Positions 36,826 through 44,062 of a DNA stretch of 64,000 nucleotides are shown here, piece by piece (position 1 is the first letter of the stretch; every line of letters begins with the position of its first letter). Under the pieces are notes generated by a model. That model worked only from the letters and a program-made list of their open reading frames with translations. It was not told where the DNA came from and searched no databases. The stretch is from Xenorhabdus cabanillasii. Its GTDB lineage: Bacteria > Pseudomonadota > Gammaproteobacteria > Enterobacterales > Enterobacteriaceae. The DNA is taken from contig NZ_QTUB01000001.1 in the NCBI RefSeq assembly GCF_003386665.1, forward strand, positions 558,001 through 622,000, read 5' to 3'. Position numbers and translations under genes: made by a program.

Positions 36826-37719
36826 TCATGACTCATCGAGCCAACGCAGCGCAGTCTCAGCAAGACTAAGCCTTTTTTCTTCAATAGAGTTACTGTAGGT
36901 ACGTTCCTTTTCGTTAATCGTACGGGTCACTTCATGGCGCTTATATCTGTCTATCAATGTCTCTCTTCCTCCTGGCTGTTTATTTGCTTTCATATCCTTA
37001 TTTATTTCAACAGAATGACTTTTGAAGTAATCATTATAAGTATTCATTAGGCTCATTGACTGTGCATGTTTAAAAAAATCAATAGGTAATAATTTTATTG
37101 CTTGATCGAAAAATACAACCCGAGCCGTCTTTAATGAATCATCACCCAGTTCTGGAGCATAAGGTGCATGATTTTCTCTAATAAATTCTACTTTATCATT
37201 AAAAATATCTTGATGAAGCTTTACAAAGTGATCACTATATTTATGCATCTTTTTCAAAAAATGAAGTGAAAAAAGTAAGCAATCCGCATCACTATTTTGT
37301 ATTTGGTTATAAATATAAAGAGTTTTTATGTTAGAAACATCCTTAAGTCTGAAATTTAATATGAAAAAAATAAACTGATTTTTTCCGCGGCTTGAATCAA
37401 CAAAAATGATAGAAATATTATCATTCATATCTTTAAAAACATTAGCTGCGGCAAAATGCACCCCACCATTATCAGAGTTAATCACAAACCTCTTGTGTTC
37501 ATTACTCTTTAAATTGTTTAATTCATTTATAGAGTTAGCAAACTCACGTGCAGTTATAATAGTAGGGTGAGCATTCATATCAGAATATTTTGCATTTAAA
37601 TTCTTTAGTATTATTTTACAGTTTAACATATCCATCCGCATATCACTGAATTGAATGTTATTTTGTTTATTTGATTGGATTTTAGCTATATATCGGTTTA
37701 ATGAGTCTTTATCAGGCAT
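36826..37719 (-). CDS. YopJ-family acetyltransferase effector
   Basis: A 297-residue AT-rich gene opposite to the tail genes. Residues about 82-180 match the YopJ/C55 core: His in GGVHFAAANVF (near 87), an acidic residue in SIIFVDSSRG (Asp, usually Glu in YopJ), and the catalytic Cys in QNSDADCLLFSLHFLKK (near 150). Known members acetylate Ser/Thr/Lys of eukaryotic kinases and other host targets after type III delivery. No secretion system is nearby, but a contractile tail is. Delivery route and target are unknown. Confidence 0.78.
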   Translation of the reverse strand: MPDKDSLNRYIAKIQSNKQNNIQFSDMRMDMLNCKIILKNLNAKYSDMNAHPTIITAREFANSINELNNLKSNEHKRFVINSDNGGVHFAAANVFKDMNDNISIIFVDSSRGKNQFIFFILNFRLKDVSNIKTLYIYNQIQNSDADCLLFSLHFLKKMHKYSDHFVKLHQDIFNDKVEFIRENHAPYAPELGDDSLKTARVVFFDQAIKLLPIDFFKHAQSMSLMNTYNDYFKSHSVEINKDMKANKQPGGRETLIDRYKRHEVTRTINEKERTYSNSIEEKRLSLAETALRWLDES

Positions 37720-38013
37720 TTTTAATACTCCAATGGTTATCTGAAAAAATCATAATTAGTTGATTTAGATTCTTAAAAAGATATCCCAAAAACCATCTCT
37801 CGTTCTGCTTTTTCGGGAATTTGCCTTTATCCTGAGTAACACAGGTAATTATGATAGTGTTACCCTTGTCAAAAATTACATTTATTGTATTTTACCCAAC
37901 TTCGCGCTCAAAGAAAGTACTTAGTGATTTTTCAAGGGGCATTGATAGAAAATAAAATCTCTTATCTGAGGAAATATAATCATTATTCAGGAAACTTACG
38001 CTTTTCATCTAAT

Positions 38014-38217
38014 TCACTGGGTTCGTTTAATTTTTTCACTTCCTGTATTGTGGTATTTTTTATTACTGAATAAGAGAAATAAATCACGATCAATTTGAAC
38101 AGATTCCCCTGCATATATAGATACAACGTAACCAATTGAATTTAAATTATAATCACTCTTAATTAGCTGTATTTCCACACCCTCTCGTAATATGTCGTTT
38201 TTGTCGGCATGATTCAT
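38014..38217 (-). CDS. Small hypothetical protein in the cargo region
   Basis: A 67-residue open frame (MNHADKNDILREGVEIQLIK...). No family recognised. Its ATG overlaps the TGA of another short reverse-strand frame (stop near 38216) whose end reads FFILGIFETEELAEQAQ and lacks a start. The pair therefore looks like the tail of a decayed two-gene unit. The ribosome site is poor. May not be expressed. Confidence 0.35.
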   Translation of the reverse strand: MNHADKNDILREGVEIQLIKSDYNLNSIGYVVSIYAGESVQIDRDLFLLFSNKKYHNTGSEKIKRTQ

Positions 38218-38431
38218 CTGGTCAGAATGTTTTTTTGCGCTTGCTCTGCCAATTCTTCAGTTTCAAAGATGCCGAGAATAAAAAAAGCTTTGATAACCGG
38301 ATATATTTAAAATTAAAAAATAATAATTAACGCTGTTCATTGTAAATTCACCTTAATACTGTTTATTTAAACGGATTAGCATAACCAGTAATAATTCTAA
38401 ATGGAATTCCTTTCGAAAAACGTTCACTCAC

Positions 38432-38638
38432 CCGAAAATGGAAGAAGTCAGCATCAGGCTGTTTCCTATCTACGCTTATCCCAAGACAATCCAAGAAATT
38501 ATCGATTTTAGCGATGTAGATATCTTGGGCTGACTGACCTCTGAGATTGCAGACACCTTTGTCGATACCGAAGAAACGGATCTCGTCAGCGGTGACGGCA
38601 GTAAAAAAGCCAAAGATTTTCAGTCTTATCCCTGCGAT
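38432..38638 (+). pseudogene. Fragment of a second HK97-type major capsid gene
   Basis: About 207 bp that align without gaps to 49964-50170 in the capsid gene of the satellite, at roughly 85% identity by eye. It keeps runs such as GAAATTATCGATTTTAGCGA, but an in-frame TGA is present (GGCTGACTGACC against GGCTGGCTGGCT in the intact gene). It stops 3 bp before the IS3 element. It is a relic of another capsid-bearing element. Confidence 0.85.
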
Positions 38639-38707
38639 ACCTGTTGTGCTTTAATAAATTCGGACACTTTGGTAAAGGAATAGCATGACGTTAACTAAGG
38701 TGTCTTT

Positions 38708-38995
38708 ATGAAACGAAAATCACCCCAAAAATTTACCGATGACTTTAAAAAAGAAGCCGTTAATTTGGTTGTTGAACAGCACCATACGGTCCCACAGGCG
38801 GCTGAAGCGTTAGGTATTCCAACAAAACTCCTGTATACGTGGCGGAAACAGGCTGTTGAGCAAGCTAAACCCAACGCGTTAACGCCAGATGAACGACAGG
38901 AGTTATTGCAGCTGCGTAAAGAAAACAAGCAACTGAAAATGGAGAAGGAGATCTTAAAAAAGGCGAGCGCCTTCTTTGCGAGAGAACGGCTGTAA
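38708..38995 (+). CDS. IS3-family OrfA
   Basis: A 95-residue DNA-binding protein: helix-turn-helix in VPQAAEALGIPTKLLYTWRK (residues 32-51), then a leucine-zipper-like stretch ELLQLRKENKQLKMEKEIL. TTA AAA AAG near the end contains A AAA AAG, the usual IS3 frameshift site, but the frame reached by a -1 slip stops within about 20 codons, consistent with damage to orfB. Confidence 0.88.
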   Translation: MKRKSPQKFTDDFKKEAVNLVVEQHHTVPQAAEALGIPTKLLYTWRKQAVEQAKPNALTPDERQELLQLRKENKQLKMEKEILKKASAFFARERL

Positions 38996-39052
38996 GGTGT
39001 TGGTTCAGCAACGACGCTCTTTAAAGCAAGCCGGGAAAGCCTGGGGTATCGG

Positions 39053-39727
39053 ATGTTGGCGAAAAAATTACGCAAAGAAGGCTTCACTATCAGTGACTAT
39101 CGGACCCGGAATTTAATGAAGCAGCTTGGATTATCCGTCAGACAGCGTAAACGCTATCGGGCACCGCGCAAAGGTAAAGCCCTGTCAACGGCCTGTAACC
39201 TGCTCAACCGGAATTTTAATCCGCTTGCGCCGAATGAAGTGTGGGCCGGAGATATTACGTATTTGAAAACGCCTGAAGGTTGGCTCTATCTGGCGATAGT
39301 GATGGATTTATATTCTCGCCGGATAGTGGGCTGGCAGATGTCGACGGAGATAGACACGACACTGGTTAGTCAAGCCTTGACGAAAGCATATTACTTACGG
39401 CAACCGTCAAAAGGCGGCGTGTTTCACAGTGACAGAGGGAGCCAATATATGAGCCAGCAATACTGGGATCTACTCAGCCGCTACGATATGAGAGCAAGTC
39501 AGGGGGATGTGGGTGCCTGCTGGGATAATGCTGTTGTTGAGCGTTTCTTTGGCAGCTTAAAACATGATTGGCTCTTCAAAAACTCGCATGAAAATCCGGC
39601 AGAGATGAAACAAGATGTCCTGGATTATCTGCATTATTACAATTTAACTCGATTACACACGGCCAATAATTATTTAACACCCGTGGAATATGAAATAGCC
39701 TTCGAGAAAGTGTCCGATTTTTCTTGA
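39053..39727 (+). CDS. IS3-family OrfB transposase, N-terminally shortened
   Basis: A 224-residue frame with an rve-type DDE core: first Asp in AGDITYLKT, second in FHSDRGSQY, Glu in NAVVERFFGSLK. A normal OrfB has about 55 more residues (the KYAFI...GVSRSGYY region), missing here. OrfA and this frame are in the same register, separated by a stop. It is probably inactive although the catalytic core remains. Confidence 0.8.
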   Translation: MLAKKLRKEGFTISDYRTRNLMKQLGLSVRQRKRYRAPRKGKALSTACNLLNRNFNPLAPNEVWAGDITYLKTPEGWLYLAIVMDLYSRRIVGWQMSTEIDTTLVSQALTKAYYLRQPSKGGVFHSDRGSQYMSQQYWDLLSRYDMRASQGDVGACWDNAVVERFFGSLKHDWLFKNSHENPAEMKQDVLDYLHYYNLTRLHTANNYLTPVEYEIAFEKVSDFS

Positions 39728-39735
39728 GCAGAACA

Positions 39736-39821
39736 CACCCCGGAGAACGCCAGTGCAATACGCAACACGGCACATAAATCTGATGGGCTGAAACAGAAAT
39801 ATTCGCCGGTGATTGGCTAAA
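39736..39821 (+). repeat. 86-bp duplicate of the spike gene 3' end
   Basis: Matches 36435-36520 with only 3 mismatches over 86 bp, including the stop codon. The copies flank a 3.2-kb segment with the YopJ gene, the capsid scrap and the IS3 element. The right copy has lost everything upstream, being directly joined to the IS end, so it is the remnant of a second spike gene or the product of a recombination between related elements. Confidence 0.9.
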
Positions 39822-39840
39822 TTAAGACTTGATTTATTGA

Positions 39841-39867
39841 CCTTGCTTCGGCGGGGTTTATTTTTAT
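39841..39867 (+). terminator. Rho-independent terminator with UUCG loop
   Basis: CCTTGC-TTCG-GCGGGG (with two G-U pairs) followed by TTTATTTTTAT. It lies 20 bp after the duplicated spike stop codon and was probably the native terminator of that tail operon. Confidence 0.65.
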
Positions 39868-39952
39868 CTGGCCTGATGAGAGTAAACAAAAAAGTTGACC
39901 GTGTAAGCATAAATGTTTACTACAATATCATGTTCAACAGAAAGGAGGAGTG

Positions 39953-40127
39953 GTGAAGCAAAGCGAGTTTAGACGGTGGTTAGAAGCTCAAGGCGTCGAA
40001 GTTTCAAACGGTACAAACCATCTGAAACTGAAATATAAGGGGGAGACGAAGCATTATGCCGAGACACCCCAGCCAAGAGATAAAAGAACCACTGAGAAAA
40101 GCAATTCTTAAGCAATTAGGATTGTGA
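39953..40127 (+). pseudogene. hicA: hicA toxin gene with a +1 frameshift in a G5 run
   Basis: GTG at 39953 follows AAAGGAGG and gives KQSEFRRWLEAQGVEV, then GTNHLKLKYKG, the normal HicA double-stranded-RNA-binding-like start with the catalytic-type His. After the G5 at 40039-40043 the frame goes wrong and stops at 40109-40111. Removing one G restores RRSIMPRHPSQEIKEPLRK, then AILKQLGL and a stop at 40125-40127. Toxin therefore probably not made, unless the extra G is a sequencing error. Confidence 0.8.
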
Positions 40128-40131
40128 TAAA

Positions 40132-40155
40132 AACCAGCCTCGTAAGGGGCTGGTT
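40132..40155 (+). other. Hairpin between hicA and hicB
   Basis: AACCAGCC and GGCTGGTT form a perfect 8-bp stem with an 8-nt loop in the 54-bp spacer. It might attenuate or stabilise the hicA-hicB transcript and thereby set the toxin to antitoxin ratio. No U-run follows. Confidence 0.45.
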
Positions 40156-40181
40156 CTCGCCATAGGTCACCATTAGACACG

Positions 40182-40598
40182 ATGCGATATCCAGTAACAC
40201 TAGAGCCAGTGGAAGAAGGTGGTTATTTCGTCTCGTTCCCGGATATCCCCGAAGCCTTGACTCAAGGGGATACACGGGAGGAAGCGCTAGAGATGGCACT
40301 TGATGCGCTAATAACGTCTTTTGAATTTTACTTCGAAGATAACGAGAAAATCCCGCTTCCCAGTCCGATAGGACAAGATGATGATTATGTCGATGTGCCC
40401 TTAAGCATAGCCTCTAAGGTGCTTATGCTTAATGCGTTTATTGATTCTAAATTAACGCAAACTGAACTCGCCAGCCGTATGGGTGTGAAGAAACAGGAAG
40501 TCACGCGCATCTTTGATTTACGGCATTCAACTAAGATAGATACAGTTGGTAAGGCCGCAGCGGTTATCGGGCATCAGTTAACTTTGTCAATGCAATAA
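40182..40598 (+). CDS. hicB: HicB antitoxin with C-terminal helix-turn-helix
   Basis: A 138-residue protein. The N-terminal HicB fold (MRYPVTLEPVEEGGYFVSFP) is followed from about residue 85 by an XRE-type helix-turn-helix (LTQTELASRMGVKKQEVTRI). It should neutralise HicA and repress the operon. With hicA frameshifted, it may persist as an orphan antitoxin. It lies between the tail remnant and the satellite and cannot be assigned to either with certainty. Confidence 0.9.
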   Translation: MRYPVTLEPVEEGGYFVSFPDIPEALTQGDTREEALEMALDALITSFEFYFEDNEKIPLPSPIGQDDDYVDVPLSIASKVLMLNAFIDSKLTQTELASRMGVKKQEVTRIFDLRHSTKIDTVGKAAAVIGHQLTLSMQ

Positions 40599-40946
40599 AG
40601 TATCACCCTCACTTGAAAGGCTGCGCGAAAAACGTGGCCTTTTTCATATCCCATAGAACGTAATCAGACGCACATAGCACGATTTTAAACCTCGTAGCGG
40701 TGAATTTGGATCACGTCTCTGCGTTGCGCTTGCATTGCACTATCCCCACGAAATAAACGTAAACCTGAGGTAAAACGCACTACTCCGCACCCGCCTGCAC
40801 GTTTTGGATCAAAAAATTATTTCAGTTTTAAAATCCTACAAGGCAAATACTTCCTATCTATTTATACTTATTGTTAATTTTCAATAAATTATAAAATTTA
40901 CAACTACTGTATAAATAACCAGAAATAACCTAGAATACTTGCCTAC
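40599..40946. other. Gene-free left border of the satellite
   Basis: About 350 bp without a credible gene. The left attachment site of the satellite should be here, but I could not find a copy of the tRNA-Ile2 3' end in it. CGTAGCGGTG occurs here (near 40694) and at the right border (near 58771), which may be chance. Confidence 0.4.
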
Positions 40947-40968
40947 GGTATCCTATAGGTATCCTAGA
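40947..40968 (+). repeat. Left 22-bp border repeat, candidate integrase arm site
   Basis: GGTATCCTATAGGTATCCTAGA consists of two direct GGTATCCTA units. The same 22 bp with one change occurs at 58807-58828, at the other end of the island. A related inverted copy (AGGATACC) follows at 40986-40993. Paired direct repeats just inside both ends are what integrase arm-type sites look like. Confidence 0.7.
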
Positions 40969-41054
40969 GCCTGAAAACGACTCACAGGATACCCTAATCG
41001 CTTGATAACAATAGAAAAGTGAAATACTCACTTTTTAGTATAGAGAGGGGAGAT

Positions 41055-42464
41055 GTGGAAACTTTCAAATTTACGAAAGCTAAACTAGAGAGCTTACCAC
41101 CCGCAGAGCGTGGGCAAATTGAATATGGGGATACATTAGTAAATGGACTACGTATTCGTATCGGTACGAGCGGAGTTAAGAGCTTTTGTATTTCCAGAAA
41201 GAGGAACGGAAAGTTTATCCGCGCTACATTAGGTCGGTTTCCTGATCTTTCCATTGATAACGCAAGGGCAAAGGGGCTTGAGGTTCTTGGTGAGGTAGCG
41301 ACCACAGGCCAGAACCCAAACATAACTAAGCGTATCCATGAAAAAGCAACCGTGACGTTATCGGATGCCTTAGACACCTATATCTCTAACAGAGGGCACA
41401 GATTAAAGCTCGCTACTGCTAATCAGTACCGTTCCATATTAAAGAATTTTTCCGGTGATTGGATGATACAGCCGCTTGCATCAATAACGAGGGAACGTGT
41501 CGAACTCAGGCATAAAGCGATTACTGATGGTACTGTTTGGTTTGGGGCTGATAAAGCAACATTACGCGCAGGTGTGGGTAGTGGCAGTAAAGCACAGGCC
41601 GATTTATGGGCTAGGTCATTAAGGGCTATTTATCGTTTTGCGCATGACTATTACCGAGATGAAGAAGAAAGGGTTTTACTTCCTGATCCACCTACCGCAG
41701 TGTTGAGCACAACGCGTAAATGGCATGGCACAGTAAGAAAAACGGAGCGTATTCGAACACATGAACTTGTACGCTGGTTAGGTGCGGTAGCTGCTGTTCG
41801 GGAGAAAGCCGAAAATGAAAGGGATGATGTCGCAGTTGCTGCATGTGATGCGGTTGAAATGGCTATGTTTACTGGATTACGTAAGTCAGAGATTTTTAAC
41901 CTTACTTGGGATCGTGTGAATATGGGAGGCCGTTATTTCTGGATAGAAACAACCAAAAACGGCGATCCACTCGAACTTCCCATTACAGATACCTTAAGGA
42001 ACTTGTTTCGTCGACGTTTAGTAATGAAGCAAGGAGAACAGGATTTCGTTTTCCCAGGTTTGAGAGGTGTTATCAAAGAATGTCGCCATATTATTGAGCG
42101 CATCAGTACCGCTACTGTTCCTGAACCAAATTTGGATATGCTCCAGCCGATACCCTTCAAATGGCACGATGCCCGTCGCACATTCGGTACAATCGCTGAA
42201 TTAGTGGGAGTCGGTAACTATATTCTGAAACGCCTGATGAATCACAGAACATTGCGCAGTGCCGATGTTACTCAGGGGTATTTACATTTTGGTGCTGATG
42301 AATTGCAGGAGCCAGCTAAAAGAATAGAACAAGCCATACTGGAACATGCAGGCTTGGTAGAAAATACAAAGGCATTAGATCAAAGAATTATTTCTATGCT
42401 GTCTGGAATGAAAGATGAGGATAAGAGAAGAATTCTTTTTCAATTATCAGAGCAGGAAGACTAA
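41055..42464 (+). CDS. Tyrosine recombinase/integrase of the satellite
   Basis: About 469 residues. Active-site residues are visible: Arg in FTGLRKSEIFN, Lys in WIETTKNGDP, HDARR, His in LMNHRTL and Tyr in TQGYLHFG. The N-terminal region (FTKAKLESLPPAE) resembles P4-type integrases, with an arm-binding domain. A frame from GTG 41019 is open, but GTG 41055 has GAGGGGAG just upstream and fits the family start. Transcribed away from the left border repeat, as usual for satellites. Confidence 0.9.
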   Translation: METFKFTKAKLESLPPAERGQIEYGDTLVNGLRIRIGTSGVKSFCISRKRNGKFIRATLGRFPDLSIDNARAKGLEVLGEVATTGQNPNITKRIHEKATVTLSDALDTYISNRGHRLKLATANQYRSILKNFSGDWMIQPLASITRERVELRHKAITDGTVWFGADKATLRAGVGSGSKAQADLWARSLRAIYRFAHDYYRDEEERVLLPDPPTAVLSTTRKWHGTVRKTERIRTHELVRWLGAVAAVREKAENERDDVAVAACDAVEMAMFTGLRKSEIFNLTWDRVNMGGRYFWIETTKNGDPLELPITDTLRNLFRRRLVMKQGEQDFVFPGLRGVIKECRHIIERISTATVPEPNLDMLQPIPFKWHDARRTFGTIAELVGVGNYILKRLMNHRTLRSADVTQGYLHFGADELQEPAKRIEQAILEHAGLVENTKALDQRIISMLSGMKDEDKRRILFQLSEQED

Positions 42465-42638
42465 AAAACGGATTATGAAAGATGAAATTTAATACAACTT
42501 GATATTTGGTTTGTGTATCAATGCATAACTTTGTTATGACTGATTTTTATCCTTTCTGTATACGGTTTTATACAAGGTGATTTACTATTTTTGATGGTCA
42601 TTTATAAATAATATATCACTACTGATAATCAATAATAC

Positions 42639-42859
42639 ATGGTGGTAAAAGTGAGCATACATCCTTCCGCAACAATCTTAGAAAAATTTACCAGAGCAGA
42701 AGCAGCAATTTATCTTGGTGTTACCTCACAAACGCTTGCTAATTGGGCATGTACAGGAAAAGAAAAAATTCCATATCATAAATAGGCCGTAAAGTTATTT
42801 ATTTAAAATCAGATCTTGATGGCTATTTGGCATCTGCTCGCCGCGTACAGACAGCTTAA
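42639..42859 (+). pseudogene. Excisionase/AlpA-like helix-turn-helix gene with a frameshift
   Basis: ATG 42639 leads to FTRAEAAIYLGVTSQTLANW (a MerR/excisionase-type helix-turn-helix), then TGKEKIPYHK and an early TAG at 42783. Adding one A before that point restores IGRKVIYLKSDLDGYLASAR and ends at TAA 42857-42859, the expected end for this family. The length of 221 is 3n-1, consistent with one lost base. If real, the satellite may not excise or self-activate. Confidence 0.75.
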
Positions 42860-43198
42860 AAAATAATGTCTTTTCTATCCGCAAGGCTTTGGAACAAGAT
42901 CTTTGTGAATGGTTATTGAATAATTTTATTTATTAGGTATGTGTCTATTAATAATAGAAAATATCAATAACCTATTTTCCTGAAAATAGTTGTTACTAAA
43001 GAAAATCATGAAAAATAAAAAAACGGATAATAGCCGTTGCGGATATCCCTATGCCAGAAATCGGAAAAGCAATATTTTAATTATCGGTATAACAGTTCAC
43101 TTGACCCAAAAAGAAAGGGATAGCATGAATAATGCTACCCTTAATCAGCTATCTTCAATAGTGGGAGTAGAACACAGGGATTATTATCGATTAGTTGG

Positions 43199-43381
43199 TT
43201 ATTGCTCAGATGATGCTTTGGCTCTGCGTTGGCGGCGTTTGATTTCACCTTGTAGAGCGGTGACAATAAACTGTGCTGTGCTTTCACCTTCTTCTTTCAA
43301 TACTTCTATAGCTTCGACAACCTCATGTGGTGCTCTAGCTTGTATCTTTTGTGATTTTTTATTTATGTGGTCTCTTGTCAT
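43199..43381 (-). CDS. YlcI/YnfO-family small protein, probable repressor
   Basis: A 60-residue basic protein (SQKIQARAPHEVVEAIEVLK, then ESTAQFIVTALQGEIKRRQ). The pattern, a short beta strand then two helices, fits a ribbon-helix-helix DNA-binding fold, and close relatives are annotated as the YlcI/YnfO family in enterobacterial prophages and P4-like islands. Divergent from the replication operon, the position of a satellite master repressor. Confidence 0.75.
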   Translation of the reverse strand: MTRDHINKKSQKIQARAPHEVVEAIEVLKEEGESTAQFIVTALQGEIKRRQRRAKASSEQ

Positions 43382-43436
43382 ATATGGGTTCTCATGTCTT
43401 ATATGGAATCCAGTTGGTGCTTATACTGGCATCCAG

Positions 43437-43496
43437 TTGAATGTTGTAGCATTCAAAATAACAAAGCCCAACAGTGTTGTAGCACTAGTTGGGCTT
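43437..43496 (+). ncRNA. Twin hairpins with identical TTGTAG loops, P4 CI-RNA-like candidate
   Basis: Hairpin 1: TTGAATG-TTGTAG-CATTCAA (43437-43456), perfect. Hairpin 2: AAGCCCAAC-AGTG-TTGTAG-CACT-A-GTTGGGCTT (43464-43496), 13 paired bases with one bulge. Both expose the same hexaloop inside GTTGTAGCA. They lie in the leader of the replication operon, where P4 makes its CI immunity RNA. The match is in position and design; no sequence identity to P4 cI is claimed. Confidence 0.5.
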
Positions 43497-43525
43497 CTAA
43501 CCACAACATTATCGGAGCTAATGCT

Positions 43526-43657
43526 ATGGCTGGCACACAGTCTAACCAAACTCGCCCTAAATTTACATGCCTAATTCATCCCCAGCGCCTTATCATCATT
43601 CTGGCGGGTATCTCCTTCCTGAGATCCGTTTCCCGTCAGGAGGTGCGCTGTGGGTAA
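43526..43657 (+). CDS. Short leader ORF, possibly degenerate Icd-like
   Basis: ATG 43526 with GGAG 8 bases upstream encodes 43 residues (MAGTQSNQTRPKFTCLIHPQ, then LIIILAG, ending SVSRQEVRCG). The start TRPKF and the end RQEV resemble Icd-like (host cell division inhibitor) proteins of P4-like elements, but the middle does not. Treat as a possible leader peptide or decayed copy. Confidence 0.3.
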   Translation: MAGTQSNQTRPKFTCLIHPQRLIIILAGISFLRSVSRQEVRCG

Positions 43658-43765
43658 AAAAACTCTTTCATTAAAACAGCAGAGTATCGCACGCAGCTAG
43701 CAGCCTCTGTTTTCACGTTTATTCTCGAAAAGTCACAGGAAGAATGCACCATTGAACTCAATAAC

Positions 43766-44059
43766 TTGATTTTGTTGGCGCGTGATATCAATCAGGAAAT
43801 ACAGCAAGCATTGTTGAAACATACACCACAGCCCTTGTTGATGACATTGTTAGGTTATGTAGTGAACAGACATCAGAACGCGATACCGTTAGATCAGGCC
43901 ATGTATCGGGCAGGGTTAGCTATATCGTTATTTGAGGTCATTCTTGACAAAATTGGCAGGGATTACTCCGAAGAACTGCGTGATCTGCTGGCGCTGGCCT
44001 GTGATTTTAACCAAGACGTCTATTACGCACTGTGTGCGGCTGTCTATGGAGGGGAATAA
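43766..44059 (+). CDS. Unknown satellite protein before the primase
   Basis: TTG 43766 gives 97 residues (MILLARDINQEIQQALLKHT...). The frame continues upstream to 43658 without ATG, GTG or TTG, adding FIKTAEYRTQLAASVFTFIL and ECTIELNN, which look like real coding sequence. So the N-terminus may be lost through a nearby frameshift: GTG 43650, with AGGAGGTG upstream, opens a different frame (MGKKTLSLKQQ). Largely helical. It is 3 bp from the primase gene, so co-expressed. No function recognised. Confidence 0.5.
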   Translation: MILLARDINQEIQQALLKHTPQPLLMTLLGYVVNRHQNAIPLDQAMYRAGLAISLFEVILDKIGRDYSEELRDLLALACDFNQDVYYALCAAVYGGE

Positions 44060-44062
44060 ATT

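Larger units (their letters stand above)
38642..39735 (+). mobile_element. IS3-family insertion sequence, internally deleted
   Basis: Ends are TG...CA with imperfect inverted repeats of 29 bp (left TGTTGTGCTTTAATAAATTC..., about 23 of 29 matching, both ending CGGACACTTT). At 1094 bp it is about 150 bp shorter than typical IS3 members, and orfB lacks its N-terminal part. No target duplication flanks it: ACC on the left against CAC on the right. The left flank is capsid-derived and the right flank spike-derived, as expected if a deletion ran out from the element. Confidence 0.8.
23800..39821 (+). mobile_element. Headless contractile-tail prophage remnant with cargo
   Basis: An Ogr-type activator and a continuous set of contractile tail genes up to the hub-spike gene (ends 36519), followed by a YopJ-type effector gene, a capsid-gene scrap, an IS3 element and a copy of the spike gene's 3' end. 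No integrase, replication, head, packaging or lysis genes belonging to it are visible. The outer boundaries are inferred from gene content; no attachment sites were found. Confidence 0.65.

Noticed and set aside
43367..43525. Upstream part of a 96-codon forward frame
   Set aside because: Cys/Ser/Trp-rich, overlaps the hairpins; only the portion from ATG 43526 has a ribosome site.
42990..43574. Long forward frame of 194 codons overlapping the YlcI-like gene
   Set aside because: Its middle is the antisense of the well-supported reverse-strand gene and its end runs through the hairpin region; no protein family is recognisable.
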